In this document: in pieces, positions 1-8,038 of the stretch
How the letters are laid out: each line of letters opens with the position of its first letter
How positions within the stretch are numbered: the first letter of the stretch is position 1
The notes under the pieces: generated by a model
The model's input: the letters and a program-made list of their open reading frames with translations, nothing else
Databases searched by the model: none
Told to the model about the DNA's origin: nothing
From: an uncultured Collinsella sp.
GTDB lineage: Bacteria; Actinomycetota; Coriobacteriia; Coriobacteriales; Coriobacteriaceae
DNA length: 24,958 nucleotides
Assembly: GCA_900553415.1 (NCBI GenBank)
Contig: USDH01000006.1
Coordinates: 1 to 24,958 of the forward strand
Direction: 5' to 3'
Translations under genes and position numbers: made by a program

Positions 1-834
1 GGCGGTGCGCAGCACCGTCTCGTCGTCCGCGCCAGCAGCAATGGCATGCGCGAAGCCAGCGATAGTGGAGTCACCAGAGCCCGTGGCGTTAACGGCAGGG
101 ATATCGGGCGTCTTTGCGCGGAACGCACGGCCATTGTGGAAGCCAACGGAGCCGGCAGCGCCCATGGACACGACGACCCAGGGGATATCAGAGAAGCGGG
201 CATCAGAGGCGAGCGCGGCGCGGAGCTCGTCCACATCGTCGGTGGTAAAGCTCGTACCCAAAAGGCCGTTGATCTCGGTCAGGTTAGGCTTGACCAGCTC
301 GGGCTTAATTTCGGACTTAAGGGCGGCCTCGAGCGAAGCACCCGAGGTATCGAGCAGCACCTTGGCGCCGGCGTTCTCGGCAATACCCGTGATCTTGGCG
401 TAGTAGCCCGCCTCGACACCACGGGGCAGCGAACCCGAGATGGTGACGACGTCGGCCTTGCTCGCAAGCTCGGTAAACTTGGCGGTAAAGGCATCGAGCT
501 CCTCGGGGGCAATTGTCGGACCGCTCTCGAGCAGCTCGGTCTGGTTGCCGGCATGAAGGATATTGAGGCAGATGCGGGTCTCGCCCTTGATGGGCACAAA
601 GTCGTTGTTAATACCGTTGGCGTCCATGAGCTCGGCCATGTAAGCGCCCATGTGGCCGCCGAGCAGACCGGTTGCCACGACGTCGTCGCCCAGCTGACCC
701 AGCACACGGGCCACGTTGAGGCCCTTGCCGCCGGCGGTCTTTTCGGGCGTCACACGGTTGACGTCATCGATAACGAGCTCATCGAGCTGATAGCGCGTAT
801 CGACAGACGGGTTCATCGTAACGGTGAGGATCAT
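1..834 (-). CDS. lacC: PfkB-family sugar-phosphate kinase, probable tagatose-6-phosphate kinase (3' end cut by the window)
   Basis: A ribokinase/PfkB-fold kinase of the 1-phosphofructokinase/LacC subfamily. The first 278 codons are present and the C-terminus lies outside the window. Seen: the N-terminal MNPSVD start typical of this subfamily, the GGKGLNVARVL signature (residues 35-45), GSLPRGV (134-140) and the anion-hole/catalytic-base motif TGSGDSTIAGF (251-261). The GSGDST form resembles LacC more than FruK, which usually has GAGDS. The ATG follows AAGGAG at good spacing. The gene sits 59 bp downstream of the lacX-like gene on the same strand. With deacetylase and AgaS nearby, the likely reaction is tagatose-6-P + ATP to tagatose-1,6-bisphosphate. 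1-phosphofructokinase cannot be excluded without the remaining sequence or the neighbouring aldolase. Confidence 0.82.
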   Translation of the reverse strand, partial: MILTVTMNPSVDTRYQLDELVIDDVNRVTPEKTAGGKGLNVARVLGQLGDDVVATGLLGGHMGAYMAELMDANGINNDFVPIKGETRICLNILHAGNQTELLESGPTIAPEELDAFTAKFTELASKADVVTISGSLPRGVEAGYYAKITGIAENAGAKVLLDTSGASLEAALKSEIKPELVKPNLTEINGLLGTSFTTDDVDELRAALASDARFSDIPWVVVSMGAAGSVGFHNGRAFRAKTPDIPAVNATGSGDSTIAGFAHAIAAGADDETVLRTA

Positions 835-893
835 TTTTAGCTCCTTATCTCGCAGGCTCCTAGTGCCTCGCGATACGAGTCGACAAAACGGAA

Positions 894-1775
894 TTACAGA
901 ATTTCAATCGTGAACGAGCGAACGACGGTCTCCTTGGGCTTGGCGACAAGGCAGCCGCGCTTATGCTCAAGCACGTCATCCTCATCGGAGCAGGTCGAAA
1001 GGCCGCCCCAGGGCTCAACTGCCACAAAATCGCCCTCGGGCTTACTCCACACGATGAGGTACGGAAAGCCCTCGAAGCTCAGGCGAACGCCCTTGTCCTC
1101 GCCCTTTTTGGAAATCGTGACCTGACGACTCTCGAGTACGTCAAAGATGGTCTCCGCAAAATCGAAGAGCTCGTGCGACAGGGGCAACGTCTTCCCCACC
1201 ATGGGGTTCTTGGAGCGGTTTGCCACATCAATCAAGCCAGTCGATGGAACGGCGGTGCAGAGCTCCGCAGCCTCGTCCTTCTCAAAGCGCAGCTCGTAGT
1301 CCGTATAGACCTCGCCCTCATCGAGCGGGCACCTAAAGCCGGGATGTCCACCGATAAAGAACGGCATGTCCTCGGTGCCTTCATTGGTCACCTCATAGGA
1401 GACACGCACGGCGGCGTCCTCGAGCGTATAGCGGGCGACAAGCTTAAACGGATACGGATAATCGCTCAGCAACGCGGCGTTATCCTCCGAAGCCAGGCAC
1501 ATCGCCAGCTCGTTCTCACTCTGGCTCAGCAGCTTCCACTCCTGTTTGCGCGCAAACCCGTGGCGAGCGAGCTTCACATGATGCCCGGCAAACGTCATGG
1601 CATTGTTGTCGCGCAAGCCTCCGCAAATCGGAAAGCAGACCGGCGCCTGACCGGACCACACCGCGGGATCACCCTGCCACAAATACTCACGACCGTCAGC
1701 CTCAATCGAGGTAAACGAGCCGCCGGCCGTGGAAACCTTGATAGAAATCGAATCGTTGGAAAGAGCGTATTCCAT
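894..1775 (-). CDS. lacX: LacX-like aldose 1-epimerase family protein
   Basis: A galactose-mutarotase-fold protein of 293 residues, the usual length for LacX-type members. Seen: an N-terminal beta-rich segment, the ICGGLRDN motif (about residues 50-57) and GGHPGF (about 142-147), which carries the expected active-site His. Family knowledge: these proteins interconvert sugar anomers or bind hexose phosphates; LacX itself has no firmly assigned reaction. The ATG is preceded by AAGGATGG. It lies directly upstream of the tagatose-6-P kinase, echoing the lacCD...X grouping of Gram-positive lac operons, so a role in tagatose/galactosamine-phosphate catabolism is inferred. The symbol reflects similarity in length and context rather than a tested function. 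Confidence 0.8.
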   Translation of the reverse strand: MEYALSNDSISIKVSTAGGSFTSIEADGREYLWQGDPAVWSGQAPVCFPICGGLRDNNAMTFAGHHVKLARHGFARKQEWKLLSQSENELAMCLASEDNAALLSDYPYPFKLVARYTLEDAAVRVSYEVTNEGTEDMPFFIGGHPGFRCPLDEGEVYTDYELRFEKDEAAELCTAVPSTGLIDVANRSKNPMVGKTLPLSHELFDFAETIFDVLESRQVTISKKGEDKGVRLSFEGFPYLIVWSKPEGDFVAVEPWGGLSTCSDEDDVLEHKRGCLVAKPKETVVRSFTIEIL

Positions 1776-1864
1776 TATCCATCCTTTCGGACAACTGCTT
1801 TTTCATGCAAGCGCCCGCCTCAATCCTAGTCAAAGGACAAACCCGCGCGCTCGTCGATGTGTCC

Positions 1865-1891
1865 GGTATCCCGACCATACAACGGGGTACC
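1865..1891. promoter_or_regulatory. Inverted repeat in the divergent lacX/flavodoxin intergenic region
   Basis: The arms GGTATCCCG and CGGGGTACC form a 9-bp inverted repeat with one mismatch around a 9-nt spacer. ACCATACA also occurs twice, at 1874 and 1889. The repeat sits about 40 bp before the flavodoxin start and between divergent genes, so an operator is plausible. No matching regulator is identified. Confidence 0.35.
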
Positions 1892-1930
1892 ATACAGACA
1901 TTGATGCAATTACAGCTGAAAGGCCTTCTT

Positions 1931-2515
1931 ATGCGAACCATCATTCTTTATGCCTCACGCCACCACGGCAATACGAAAAAGCTCGTGGACGCCATCGTCG
2001 AGGCGCACCCCGAAATCGATACCCTCGACGTGAAGTCACTCGGTAAAAACGAGTACCCCGACCTGCACGAATACCATCTGATCGGTGTCGCCACGGGCAT
2101 CTATTACTCCGAGATCGACAAGGACATGGCACGTGTGCTCACGAACGTGCTGCAGCCGCAGGATAAGGTATTTGGCCTTATGACCTATGGTGGCAAAAAC
2201 AAGTGGTACGGCAAGGATATCGATGGCATCTGCCGCATGAGGCAGGCCATCTTTATGGGTGTCTACGGCTGCCCCGGCTTTGATACGTGGGGGCCGTTCA
2301 AACTCACCGGCGGTGTCCAAAAGGGGCACCCGACCGCTGAGGAAATTAAGGGTGCCGTCGACTTCTTCGACAAGATCGAAGACGAGTATGGAGACATCAT
2401 CGTCGAAGAGTACGCCAAGCGCGAGAAGCGTCTAGCATACGAAAAGGAGCATCCTGCAGGAGGCCTGGTGGCCGGCGTTAAGCGTACGGCAAAGAAAATC
2501 GCTAGCAAGCTGTAA
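1931..2515 (+). CDS. Flavodoxin family protein
   Basis: A 194-residue FMN-binding flavodoxin-fold protein, transcribed opposite to its neighbours. Seen: the N-terminal beta strand and phosphate-binding loop TIILYASRHHGNTKK (residues 3-17), where YASRHHGNT matches the T/S-x-x-G-x-T FMN loop; a second ligand loop around ATGIYYSEI; and a lysine-rich C-terminus. The ATG at 1931 is chosen because GAAAGG lies just upstream and the protein then begins at the flavodoxin strand; an upstream in-frame ATG at 1805 would add an unconserved leader. Likely role: a low-potential electron carrier in an anaerobe. Its partner is unknown, and a link to the sugar locus is not evident. Confidence 0.88.
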   Translation: MRTIILYASRHHGNTKKLVDAIVEAHPEIDTLDVKSLGKNEYPDLHEYHLIGVATGIYYSEIDKDMARVLTNVLQPQDKVFGLMTYGGKNKWYGKDIDGICRMRQAIFMGVYGCPGFDTWGPFKLTGGVQKGHPTAEEIKGAVDFFDKIEDEYGDIIVEEYAKREKRLAYEKEHPAGGLVAGVKRTAKKIASKL

Positions 2516-2546
2516 CTGTAAAGGTGCTTTTGAGCGTTTAACCCGT

Positions 2547-2586
2547 ACGGCGGGTCCGAGCAGATTCGGGCCCGCCGTCTTTTTCT
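2547..2586 (+). terminator. Rho-independent terminator after the flavodoxin gene
   Basis: A 13-bp GC-rich stem (ACGGCGGGTCCGA pairing with TCGGGCCCGCCGT, one G-T pair) with a six-nucleotide loop, followed by a U-rich tail (CTTTTTCTTT). It lies 31 bp past the flavodoxin stop and only a few bases from the convergent deacetylase gene's stop. Confidence 0.9.
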
Positions 2587-2590
2587 TTCG

Positions 2591-3760
2591 TTACTCGGTA
2601 AAGGCGTTGCCGACGCTCTGGCCGCCAACATACGTCTCGACGAGGGTGAGCTCGTGGTCGAACACGACAAAGTCGGCGTCGCGACCCGGCATGATGCTGC
2701 CGCACTTATCCTCGATGTGCGCAGAGCGAGCCGGCACCTCGGTTGCCATGCGAATGGCGATATCGGCGCTGGCGATGCCCCAGTCGACGATGTTCCTGAC
2801 GCCCTGGGCAAGCGTGAGCACCGAACCGGCAATGCTCTTGCCATCGGCGAGCCAGCACAGGTTGTCCTTCATGATGACGTCCATGCCGCCACTGGTGTAG
2901 CTGCCCTCGGGCATGCCGCCGCAGCCCAGGCAGTCGGTGATGAGTACCGTGTGCTGCCAGCCCTTTGCCTGCAGCAGCGCCTTGATGGCGGCAGGGTTTA
3001 CGTGCTTGCCGTCACAGATGATCTCAGCGTAGGTCTCGGGCGTGGACATGGCAGCACCCACGACACCGGGCTCACGGTGATGCAGCCCGCGCTGGCCGTT
3101 ATAGGTATGCGTAAAGCAGCTGGCACCGGCGTTGATGGCGGCGATGCACTCATCGTAGGTGGCGTCGGAGTGACCGATGCTGGTCACGACGCCCTTCGCG
3201 TTGAGGGCGGCAGCATAGGTGGCAGCGCCATCGCGCTCAGCGGCCATAGCGCTCTTGACGATACGTCCGCCAGCAGCCTCCTGCCACTGGTCGAAGACCT
3301 CCTCGGAGGGATCGATCAGGTAAGCGGGGTTCTGCGCGCCCACGTGCTTCATGGTAAAGAAAGGGCCTTCCAGGTAGATGCCCTGAATGCGAGCACCGCA
3401 GAAGTCGGGGCCGCGGCCCTCGTCCGCCTGGGCAATGGCGGCGCAGGCGTCCTTGATCTGCTCGACGCCATCGGTGAACGTCGTGGGCAGCCAGCTGGTG
3501 GTACCGCGACGGGCGAGCTCGGTCGAGCTGATATCGATGCCCTCGGGATCGTTATCGGTAGTTGAGTGGTTGTAGAAGCCATGGATGTGAGTATCGACCA
3601 TACCCGGTGCGATCCACGATCCCGTGTAATCCTTAATCTCGCAAGAGGGCTCGTCGGCCTGCCAGGCGCCAAAGACGCCGTCCTCGACCATAAGATAGCC
3701 GCCCAGTTGCGGGCCTGCCGGCAAGAAGAACTTGTCAGCCTTAATTGCGTACGTGCTCAT
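2591..3760 (-). CDS. nagA: N-acetylglucosamine/N-acetylgalactosamine-6-phosphate deacetylase
   Basis: A 389-residue amidohydrolase that removes acetate from N-acetylhexosamine-6-phosphate. Seen: metal motif HIHG (residues 58-61), EGPF with the metal-binding Glu (131-134), GHSDAT (196-201), HTYNGQRGLHHREPG (218-232, equivalent to the HLFNAM region) and the catalytic Asp in LITDC (around 276). Length is normal for NagA/AgaA. The ATG at 3760 is preferred over the GTG two codons upstream because that GTG overlaps the Shine-Dalgarno AAGGAG. It lies downstream of agaS but separated by a terminator, so it probably has its own promoter. The GalNAc-type PTS and AgaS nearby suggest GalNAc-6-P as substrate; GlcNAc-6-P remains possible, so the AgaA name would also fit. 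Confidence 0.92.
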   Translation of the reverse strand: MSTYAIKADKFFLPAGPQLGGYLMVEDGVFGAWQADEPSCEIKDYTGSWIAPGMVDTHIHGFYNHSTTDNDPEGIDISSTELARRGTTSWLPTTFTDGVEQIKDACAAIAQADEGRGPDFCGARIQGIYLEGPFFTMKHVGAQNPAYLIDPSEEVFDQWQEAAGGRIVKSAMAAERDGAATYAAALNAKGVVTSIGHSDATYDECIAAINAGASCFTHTYNGQRGLHHREPGVVGAAMSTPETYAEIICDGKHVNPAAIKALLQAKGWQHTVLITDCLGCGGMPEGSYTSGGMDVIMKDNLCWLADGKSIAGSVLTLAQGVRNIVDWGIASADIAIRMATEVPARSAHIEDKCGSIMPGRDADFVVFDHELTLVETYVGGQSVGNAFTE

Positions 3761-3817
3761 ATGCACTCCTTGCTTCTAAAGCAGTTGACTGTGGTGATGC
3801 TTATACCCAGCTCACGT

Positions 3818-3859
3818 AAAACAAAAAGCGCCCGCCCGCCGTTATGAGCGGACGGGCGC
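3818..3859 (-). terminator. Rho-independent terminator after agaS
   Basis: Read on the minus strand, a GC-rich stem of GCGCCCGTCCG paired with CGGGCGGGCGC and a short loop is followed by TTTTTGTTTT. It lies 18 bp past the agaS stop and separates agaS from the deacetylase gene. Confidence 0.9.
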
Positions 3860-3877
3860 CCTTACAGGGGGACGCGA

Positions 3878-5044
3878 TTAAGCGGTGAAGGGGTGAATCG
3901 TCACGCCCTTGACCACGCGGTTGACCGTGCCGGTGGGGCTCGGCGTATCGGGCGTGTTGCCCACGCGCACGGAGTTGAGCAGGCTGATTGCCTGGGCAAA
4001 CATCACGAACGGCAGAGCAAGGTAACCCTCGGGGAGTGCCTCATAGCCCTTAAAGGTGAAGGACTCACCCTCATAGACGGTGGCACCTTCCTGCTGAACG
4101 GCAACGGTGTGCTGAGCGATCTCGTCGCCACCGATCTCGTTGAGGATGTCGATGTCGTACTGACGGGTGTAGGCGTCGTTGTTGACGAACACGAAGACGA
4201 GCGTCTTATCGTCGACGAAGGACTTAGGTCCGTGACGATAGCCCATGGAGGTGTCGTAGGAAGTAGCGACCAGACCGTGAGCGAGCTCGAGGATCTTGAG
4301 CTGGCTCTCCTGGGCAAGGCCACCGAAGGAGCCAGAACCCAAGTAGGTCACGCGGTTGAAGTCGCCAGCCAGGTAATCGGCGATCTCGGGCTCACGGGAG
4401 ATGACCTCCTCGCCCATCTTGGCGATGGTCTCAACCCACTCGGCCTTCTGCTCGTCAGAGGCAGTGTCGAAAATAAGGGTGGAGAGCAGGGTCATGCAGG
4501 AATAAGAACCGGTCATGGCGAAGCCCTTGTCGTTGGCGCGCGGAATGAGCAGCGTCAGCGCGTTGGGATCATCGGCAGACTCGACGGCGAGCTTGCCCTC
4601 GGGAGCGCAGGTGATGTTGAGGAACTTGACGTTGTGGACGAGCTCCTTGGCAACGGCAACGGCAGCAAGGCTCTCGGGGCTGTTGCCAGAGCGGGCAAAG
4701 GAAACCACGAGCGTGGGATCCTCGGCGCGCAGGAAGTCGCGCGGAGCGCTCACGATGTCGGTCGTGGCGATGGGCTTAAAGTCGTAGAGATCAGTGTTGC
4801 CAGCGTGACGCAGGTACGGGGCGCAGGTATCGCCAACGTAGTCGGACGTACCGGCACCGGTGAAGACAACGGACAGACGGCCCTCGCCCATAGCGCGAGC
4901 CTCGGCCAGGAAGGCCTCGATGGCCTCCTTGTTCTCGCGATAGATGTTGAGCGTATCACGCCAAAGCTCGGGCTGCTGAGCAATCTCGGCCGTGGTGATC
5001 TGGCCGCCGAGCTCGGTGAGCTCCTCGACACTCTTCTCGAACAT
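3878..5044 (-). CDS. agaS: AgaS-family galactosamine-6-phosphate deaminase/isomerase (double SIS domain)
   Basis: A 388-residue protein with two sugar-isomerase (SIS) domains. Seen: FTGAGTSDYVGD (residues 61-72), the sugar-phosphate loop of the first SIS domain with SFARSGNSPES about 50 residues on; and GSGSFGGLAQESQLKILEL plus the GYRHGPKSF active-site segment of the second. Length fits AgaS. Family knowledge: AgaS deaminates and isomerises galactosamine-6-P to tagatose-6-P in the Aga pathway. The ATG follows a GAGAGG ribosome site. A perfect TATAAT hexamer and the TGGTTACTACCA palindrome lie upstream, so it is probably regulated by the adjacent GntR protein. It ends at its own terminator. 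Confidence 0.93.
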   Translation of the reverse strand: MFEKSVEELTELGGQITTAEIAQQPELWRDTLNIYRENKEAIEAFLAEARAMGEGRLSVVFTGAGTSDYVGDTCAPYLRHAGNTDLYDFKPIATTDIVSAPRDFLRAEDPTLVVSFARSGNSPESLAAVAVAKELVHNVKFLNITCAPEGKLAVESADDPNALTLLIPRANDKGFAMTGSYSCMTLLSTLIFDTASDEQKAEWVETIAKMGEEVISREPEIADYLAGDFNRVTYLGSGSFGGLAQESQLKILELAHGLVATSYDTSMGYRHGPKSFVDDKTLVFVFVNNDAYTRQYDIDILNEIGGDEIAQHTVAVQQEGATVYEGESFTFKGYEALPEGYLALPFVMFAQAISLLNSVRVGNTPDTPSPTGTVNRVVKGVTIHPFTA

Positions 5045-5083
5045 TTCTAATACCTCTCTCTAGAAGTAATCCTCTGACGTGCA

Positions 5084-5089
5084 ATTATA
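5084..5089 (-). promoter_or_regulatory. -10 element of the agaS promoter
   Basis: A perfect TATAAT on the minus strand, about 40 bp before the agaS start codon. No good -35 hexamer is visible at 16-18 bp; that position is occupied by the putative GntR operator, which fits a repressed promoter. Confidence 0.6.
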
Positions 5090-5105
5090 CACTTCAGTTG
5101 GTTAT

Positions 5106-5118
5106 CTGGTAGTAACCA
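5106..5118. promoter_or_regulatory. Putative GntR (AgaR/NagR-type) operator upstream of agaS
   Basis: The palindrome TGGT-AGTA-ACCA (5107-5118) matches the TGGTnnnnACCA half-site layout known for NagR/YvoA-like GntR regulators. The same 13-mer CTGGTAGTAACCA recurs at 9399-9411 before the PTS operon. Here it overlaps the expected -35 region of agaS. Confidence 0.7.
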
Positions 5119-5158
5119 GTTAAATGCAAAGAATCACCATATGGAAACGATGCGGACA

Positions 5159-5890
5159 CTAGTTGCTACGCTGGTGGTAAACCTTGTATTTAAACTGATC
5201 GGCACGAGCAACCGAGAGTGTATACTCCACAACCTCGTTTGACTCGTTATACGTAGTCCTAACCAAATCGAGCACAGGCGAGCCCTCGACAATTTCCAAA
5301 AGGTGGGCATCGGTGGGACGGGCTATGCTCGCATAGAACTCCTCTTCGGCCACACGTATTTTTTGCTGAAAGTCTTGCTCAATCACATCGTAAAGCGGCT
5401 TGCGCTCCAGCAGCGGTCGCTTTAGGGACAGAAATTGACGAACCGGTAGATAGCTGCGTTCGACCATCATGGGCATGTTGTCGGCAGAACGAAGGCGCTT
5501 GAGCTTAAAAATGCGATCACCGATACGTAATCCCATATGCTCGGCCAGATTCTTATCGGCCTCCATCTCGCAAAAATCGAGAATCGTGGTCTCGGGGTCG
5601 CGACCCATCGCGCGCATCTGCTCGGTAAAGCTGTAGGACTGCATAAGATTGGTTGCCTTTGCCGAACGGTCGGTCACAAAGGTACCGCGACCGTGCTGCC
5701 GAACCACCAGTCCTAAACGCTCCAGTTCCTGCAGAGCCAGGCGTACCGTAGTGCGCGAGAGACCATAGCGCTCCGAAAGTTCGCGCTCGGAAGGAATCAT
5801 GTCACCGGCGCGATATTCATGGTCAATCTTTTCGGTCAGAATATCGACCAGCTGATCGTACAGCGGTTGCTTACGCGCTCCGATCGCCAT
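5159..5890 (-). CDS. GntR-family transcriptional regulator, HutC/NagR subfamily (UTRA domain)
   Basis: A 243-residue one-component regulator. Seen: an N-terminal winged helix-turn-helix (residues about 8-75) with the GntR signature IPSERELSERYGLSRTTVR and wing RQHGRGTFV; then a UTRA ligand-binding domain (about 95-238) with the usual EERSYLP-like segment (VERSYLPVRQF) and a closing YTLSVARADQFKY. UTRA regulators of this kind sense amino-sugar phosphates. The gene stands between agaS and the PTS operon, and the shared palindrome in front of both is its likely target. The ATG follows a strong GGGAGG. It is most likely a repressor released by an amino-sugar phosphate, which is inference from family and context. 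Confidence 0.93.
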   Translation of the reverse strand: MAIGARKQPLYDQLVDILTEKIDHEYRAGDMIPSERELSERYGLSRTTVRLALQELERLGLVVRQHGRGTFVTDRSAKATNLMQSYSFTEQMRAMGRDPETTILDFCEMEADKNLAEHMGLRIGDRIFKLKRLRSADNMPMMVERSYLPVRQFLSLKRPLLERKPLYDVIEQDFQQKIRVAEEEFYASIARPTDAHLLEIVEGSPVLDLVRTTYNESNEVVEYTLSVARADQFKYKVYHQRSN

Positions 5891-5939
5891 CCTATCCTCC
5901 CTTTTGCTCGAATTCGGCTAACTACCTAGGGTGTTAAGC

Positions 5940-5969
5940 ATTATCAGTCCGCAACACCCGAATCATCAA
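5940..5969 (-). promoter_or_regulatory. Possible promoter of the GntR gene
   Basis: On the minus strand, TTGATG (5964-5969) and GATAAT (5940-5945) are separated by 18 bp, about 50 bp before the start codon and just downstream of the PTS operon terminator. Both hexamers depart slightly from consensus. Confidence 0.45.
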
Positions 5970-5970
5970 G

Positions 5971-6008
5971 AAAACAAAAGCCGCGCGCTCTTTCGAGCAC
6001 GCGGCTTT
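5971..6008 (-). terminator. Rho-independent terminator of the PTS operon
   Basis: On the minus strand, AAAAGCCGCGTGCTC pairs with GAGCGCGCGGCTTTT around a tetraloop (one mismatch) and continues into TTTTGTTTTC. It is 68 bp past the IID stop and isolates the PTS operon from the regulator gene. The A/T-flanked symmetric stem could also work on the other strand. Confidence 0.9.
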
Positions 6009-6075
6009 TAACATACACATGGCTTAAGGGGTCGGGGTGTGAGCCGCGTAGGGACACACCCCTCAAGCTAGAGCC

Positions 6076-7158
6076 TTACCAGATGCTCGGCCAGAGACCA
6101 AGCGGGCCAGCGCCCAGGATGCCCAGGACGAAGAGCAGCAGAATGCCCTTGGTCGGGGTCCAGCTGTGCTTAGCGAACATGTAGTAAAGCAGCAGCGTAA
6201 GCATAAGCGGGACGAGCTTCGGGACGATGGTGTTGAGGGTGTCGGCAACGGAGAAGTTGACCGGATCCTCGGTGACGGTACCGTAGGTAACGGACTCCAT
6301 GCCGTTGCCCAGATCGGTGACGCCGCACTCGACAGCGTTGCCGTCGGCATCGGAAGCGGTGAGGGCGTTGCCGTCCTCATCGGTCATGGCGATGGTACCG
6401 GCCTCAGCGGTCTCGGTATCGATGCCCTCCATACCGGTGAAGTTCTCGGCCTCCTTCTCGGAGACGATCACGGTAGTAGCGGAGAGGCCACGGGTGGTGC
6501 CGTTGGGGATCTGGAGGTTGATCTGGGTGCCACCCATGGTGACGACCAGGCAACCGACGACGAAGACGCCCATGATGGAAGCGGCACGCGTGAAGGCCTG
6601 CATGTTGGCGGTCAGAGCGTCAATAGCGCTGGTGCCAAGCTTGTAGGACCAGTTCATGAGCCAGAAGCGCAGAGCGAACTGGACGACGTTGAAGATCACC
6701 AGGAAGATGATCGGCGCAGCAGCGTTGCCGTTGATGGCCATGTTGGAGGTGATGCCGGCCGTGATAGGCACGAGCGTCAGCCAGAACAGGGCGTCACCGA
6801 TACCACCGAGCGGGCCCATTGCGGCGACGCGGACGGCGCGGATCGTGGGGATGTCAACCTTGTTCTGCTCGAGCGAAAGCACGATACCCATAACAAAGGT
6901 GACGAGGAACGGGTGGGTGTTGAAGAACTCCAGGTTGTGGCTCATGGAAGCCGCGAGGTCGTTCTTGTTGGTGTGGATCTTCTCCAGACCGGGGATGATG
7001 GAGTAGAGCCAGCCAGCGGCCTGCATACGCTCGTAGTTGAACGAGGCCTGCAGGAAGCAGGAGCGCCAAGCCATCTTGTTGAGGGTCTTCTGGTCGAGCT
7101 GCGGAGCAGGAGTGAGATCCTCGTAGTGCTCCGGGATCACATACTCATTAGATGCCAT
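6076..7158 (-). CDS. agaD: PTS mannose/sorbose/N-acetylgalactosamine-family transporter subunit IID, with a large internal insertion
   Basis: The IID membrane subunit, forming the sugar channel with IIC. Seen: the family N-terminal signature KMAWRSCFLQASFNYERMQ (residues 28-46), then AAMGPLGGIGDALFW (112-126) and C-terminal hydrophobic helices (about 315-355). At 360 residues it is longer than typical IID proteins (about 260-300). The excess is a hydrophilic, acidic, Thr/Gly-rich stretch (about 220-300) between the helix around 195-210 and the terminal helices. The ATG at 7158 is used because GGAGGTGA lies 8 nt before it; it overlaps the end of the IIC gene by 11 bp, implying translational coupling. 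An in-frame start at 7191 would lie deeper inside IIC. Confidence 0.92.
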   Translation of the reverse strand: MASNEYVIPEHYEDLTPAPQLDQKTLNKMAWRSCFLQASFNYERMQAAGWLYSIIPGLEKIHTNKNDLAASMSHNLEFFNTHPFLVTFVMGIVLSLEQNKVDIPTIRAVRVAAMGPLGGIGDALFWLTLVPITAGITSNMAINGNAAAPIIFLVIFNVVQFALRFWLMNWSYKLGTSAIDALTANMQAFTRAASIMGVFVVGCLVVTMGGTQINLQIPNGTTRGLSATTVIVSEKEAENFTGMEGIDTETAEAGTIAMTDEDGNALTASDADGNAVECGVTDLGNGMESVTYGTVTEDPVNFSVADTLNTIVPKLVPLMLTLLLYYMFAKHSWTPTKGILLLFVLGILGAGPLGLWPSIW

Positions 7159-7948
7159 CTTCGAAGTCACCTCCGTCAGAAACAGCTGCACCCTTCAGCT
7201 CGGTCTGCTGCTGGAAGTCCCAGAAAGCGATGCCGAAGCCGATGAGAGCGAGGATGAGCAGGGCAGGGGTTGCCAGAGAATCGTTGGCAACGGTGATGAG
7301 CGCGAGGCCAAAGCCCATGAGGAAGAAGCCCCACATATCGCGGTTCATCATAACCTTGAGCAGGACGGCGAAGCCGACGAAGCGCATCATGCCGCCTGCA
7401 GCGGAGAGACCGGTCTGCAGCCAAGTCGGGATGGCGGAAGCGATGGTCTGACCGATGGTAGCGCCAGCGATGAAGAACAGGGTGACGACGACAGCGAAGA
7501 TCAGGCCGAGCAGAGCCATGGCGAAGTAGTTCAGACGCTCGATACCCTTGGTGTCAGCGTTGTGAGCCATGTTGTCCGCGGAGGACATGAGCGGCGACAT
7601 AAGCGTGAAGACCAGGGTAACGCCGAGCTGACCAAGCAGAGCGAACGGAATGGCAAGACCGACTGCCGCGTTGGGCTCAAGGCCCGTAGCGATAGCGAGA
7701 ATGGCTGCCATGATGCCGCCGATGACGGCGTTAGGCGGCTGAGCGCCTCCGATCGGCATGTTGCCGATCGTCATGAGCTGATAAGTACCACCCACGAGAA
7801 GACCGGTGTTGAGGTCGCCAAGGATAAGACCGATGACGGCGCCGGTGACGATGGGCTGATAGAGAGACTCGAGGAAGTTAAACTGGTCGATTGCCGCGAC
7901 GAACGTGACGATGAAGACCAGAGCGACCTGGAAGATCGTGTATTCCAT
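7148..7948 (-). CDS. agaC: PTS mannose/sorbose/N-acetylgalactosamine-family transporter subunit IIC
   Basis: A 266-residue polytopic membrane protein of the mannose-family PTS that forms the translocation path with IID. Seen: a signal-like first helix, the family motif GTYQLMTIGNMPIGGAQPP around residues 54-72, and several further hydrophobic segments to about residue 245, ending in a short acidic tail. The start codon follows GGAGGAG. It is the fourth gene of the IIA-YajC-IIB-IIC-IID operon and overlaps IID. The substrate is inferred as GalNAc or galactosamine (or a host-glycan amino sugar) from the linked deacetylase and AgaS genes. Confidence 0.93.
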   Translation of the reverse strand: MEYTIFQVALVFIVTFVAAIDQFNFLESLYQPIVTGAVIGLILGDLNTGLLVGGTYQLMTIGNMPIGGAQPPNAVIGGIMAAILAIATGLEPNAAVGLAIPFALLGQLGVTLVFTLMSPLMSSADNMAHNADTKGIERLNYFAMALLGLIFAVVVTLFFIAGATIGQTIASAIPTWLQTGLSAAGGMMRFVGFAVLLKVMMNRDMWGFFLMGFGLALITVANDSLATPALLILALIGFGIAFWDFQQQTELKGAAVSDGGDFEDGI

Positions 7949-8000
7949 CTTGCTCCTCCTTTCAAAATGTATGTACGCACTTTGGATTTCACGTACAGAA

Positions 8001-8022
8001 TGTCAGGGTTTCACTCCTGACA
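8001..8022 (-). other. Intercistronic hairpin between PTS IIB and IIC
   Basis: TGTCAGG pairs with CCTGACA around an 8-nt loop in the roughly 90-bp gap between IIB and IIC, the largest gap in the operon. There is no U-run, so an mRNA processing or stabilising hairpin is likelier than a terminator. Confidence 0.45.
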
Positions 8023-8038
8023 ACGTGGATCACGAGGA

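Noticed and set aside
46..840. Plus-strand open frame opposite the tagatose-6-P kinase gene
   Set aside because: The minus strand encodes a clear PfkB kinase with all motifs. The plus-strand product is low-complexity and unrecognisable.
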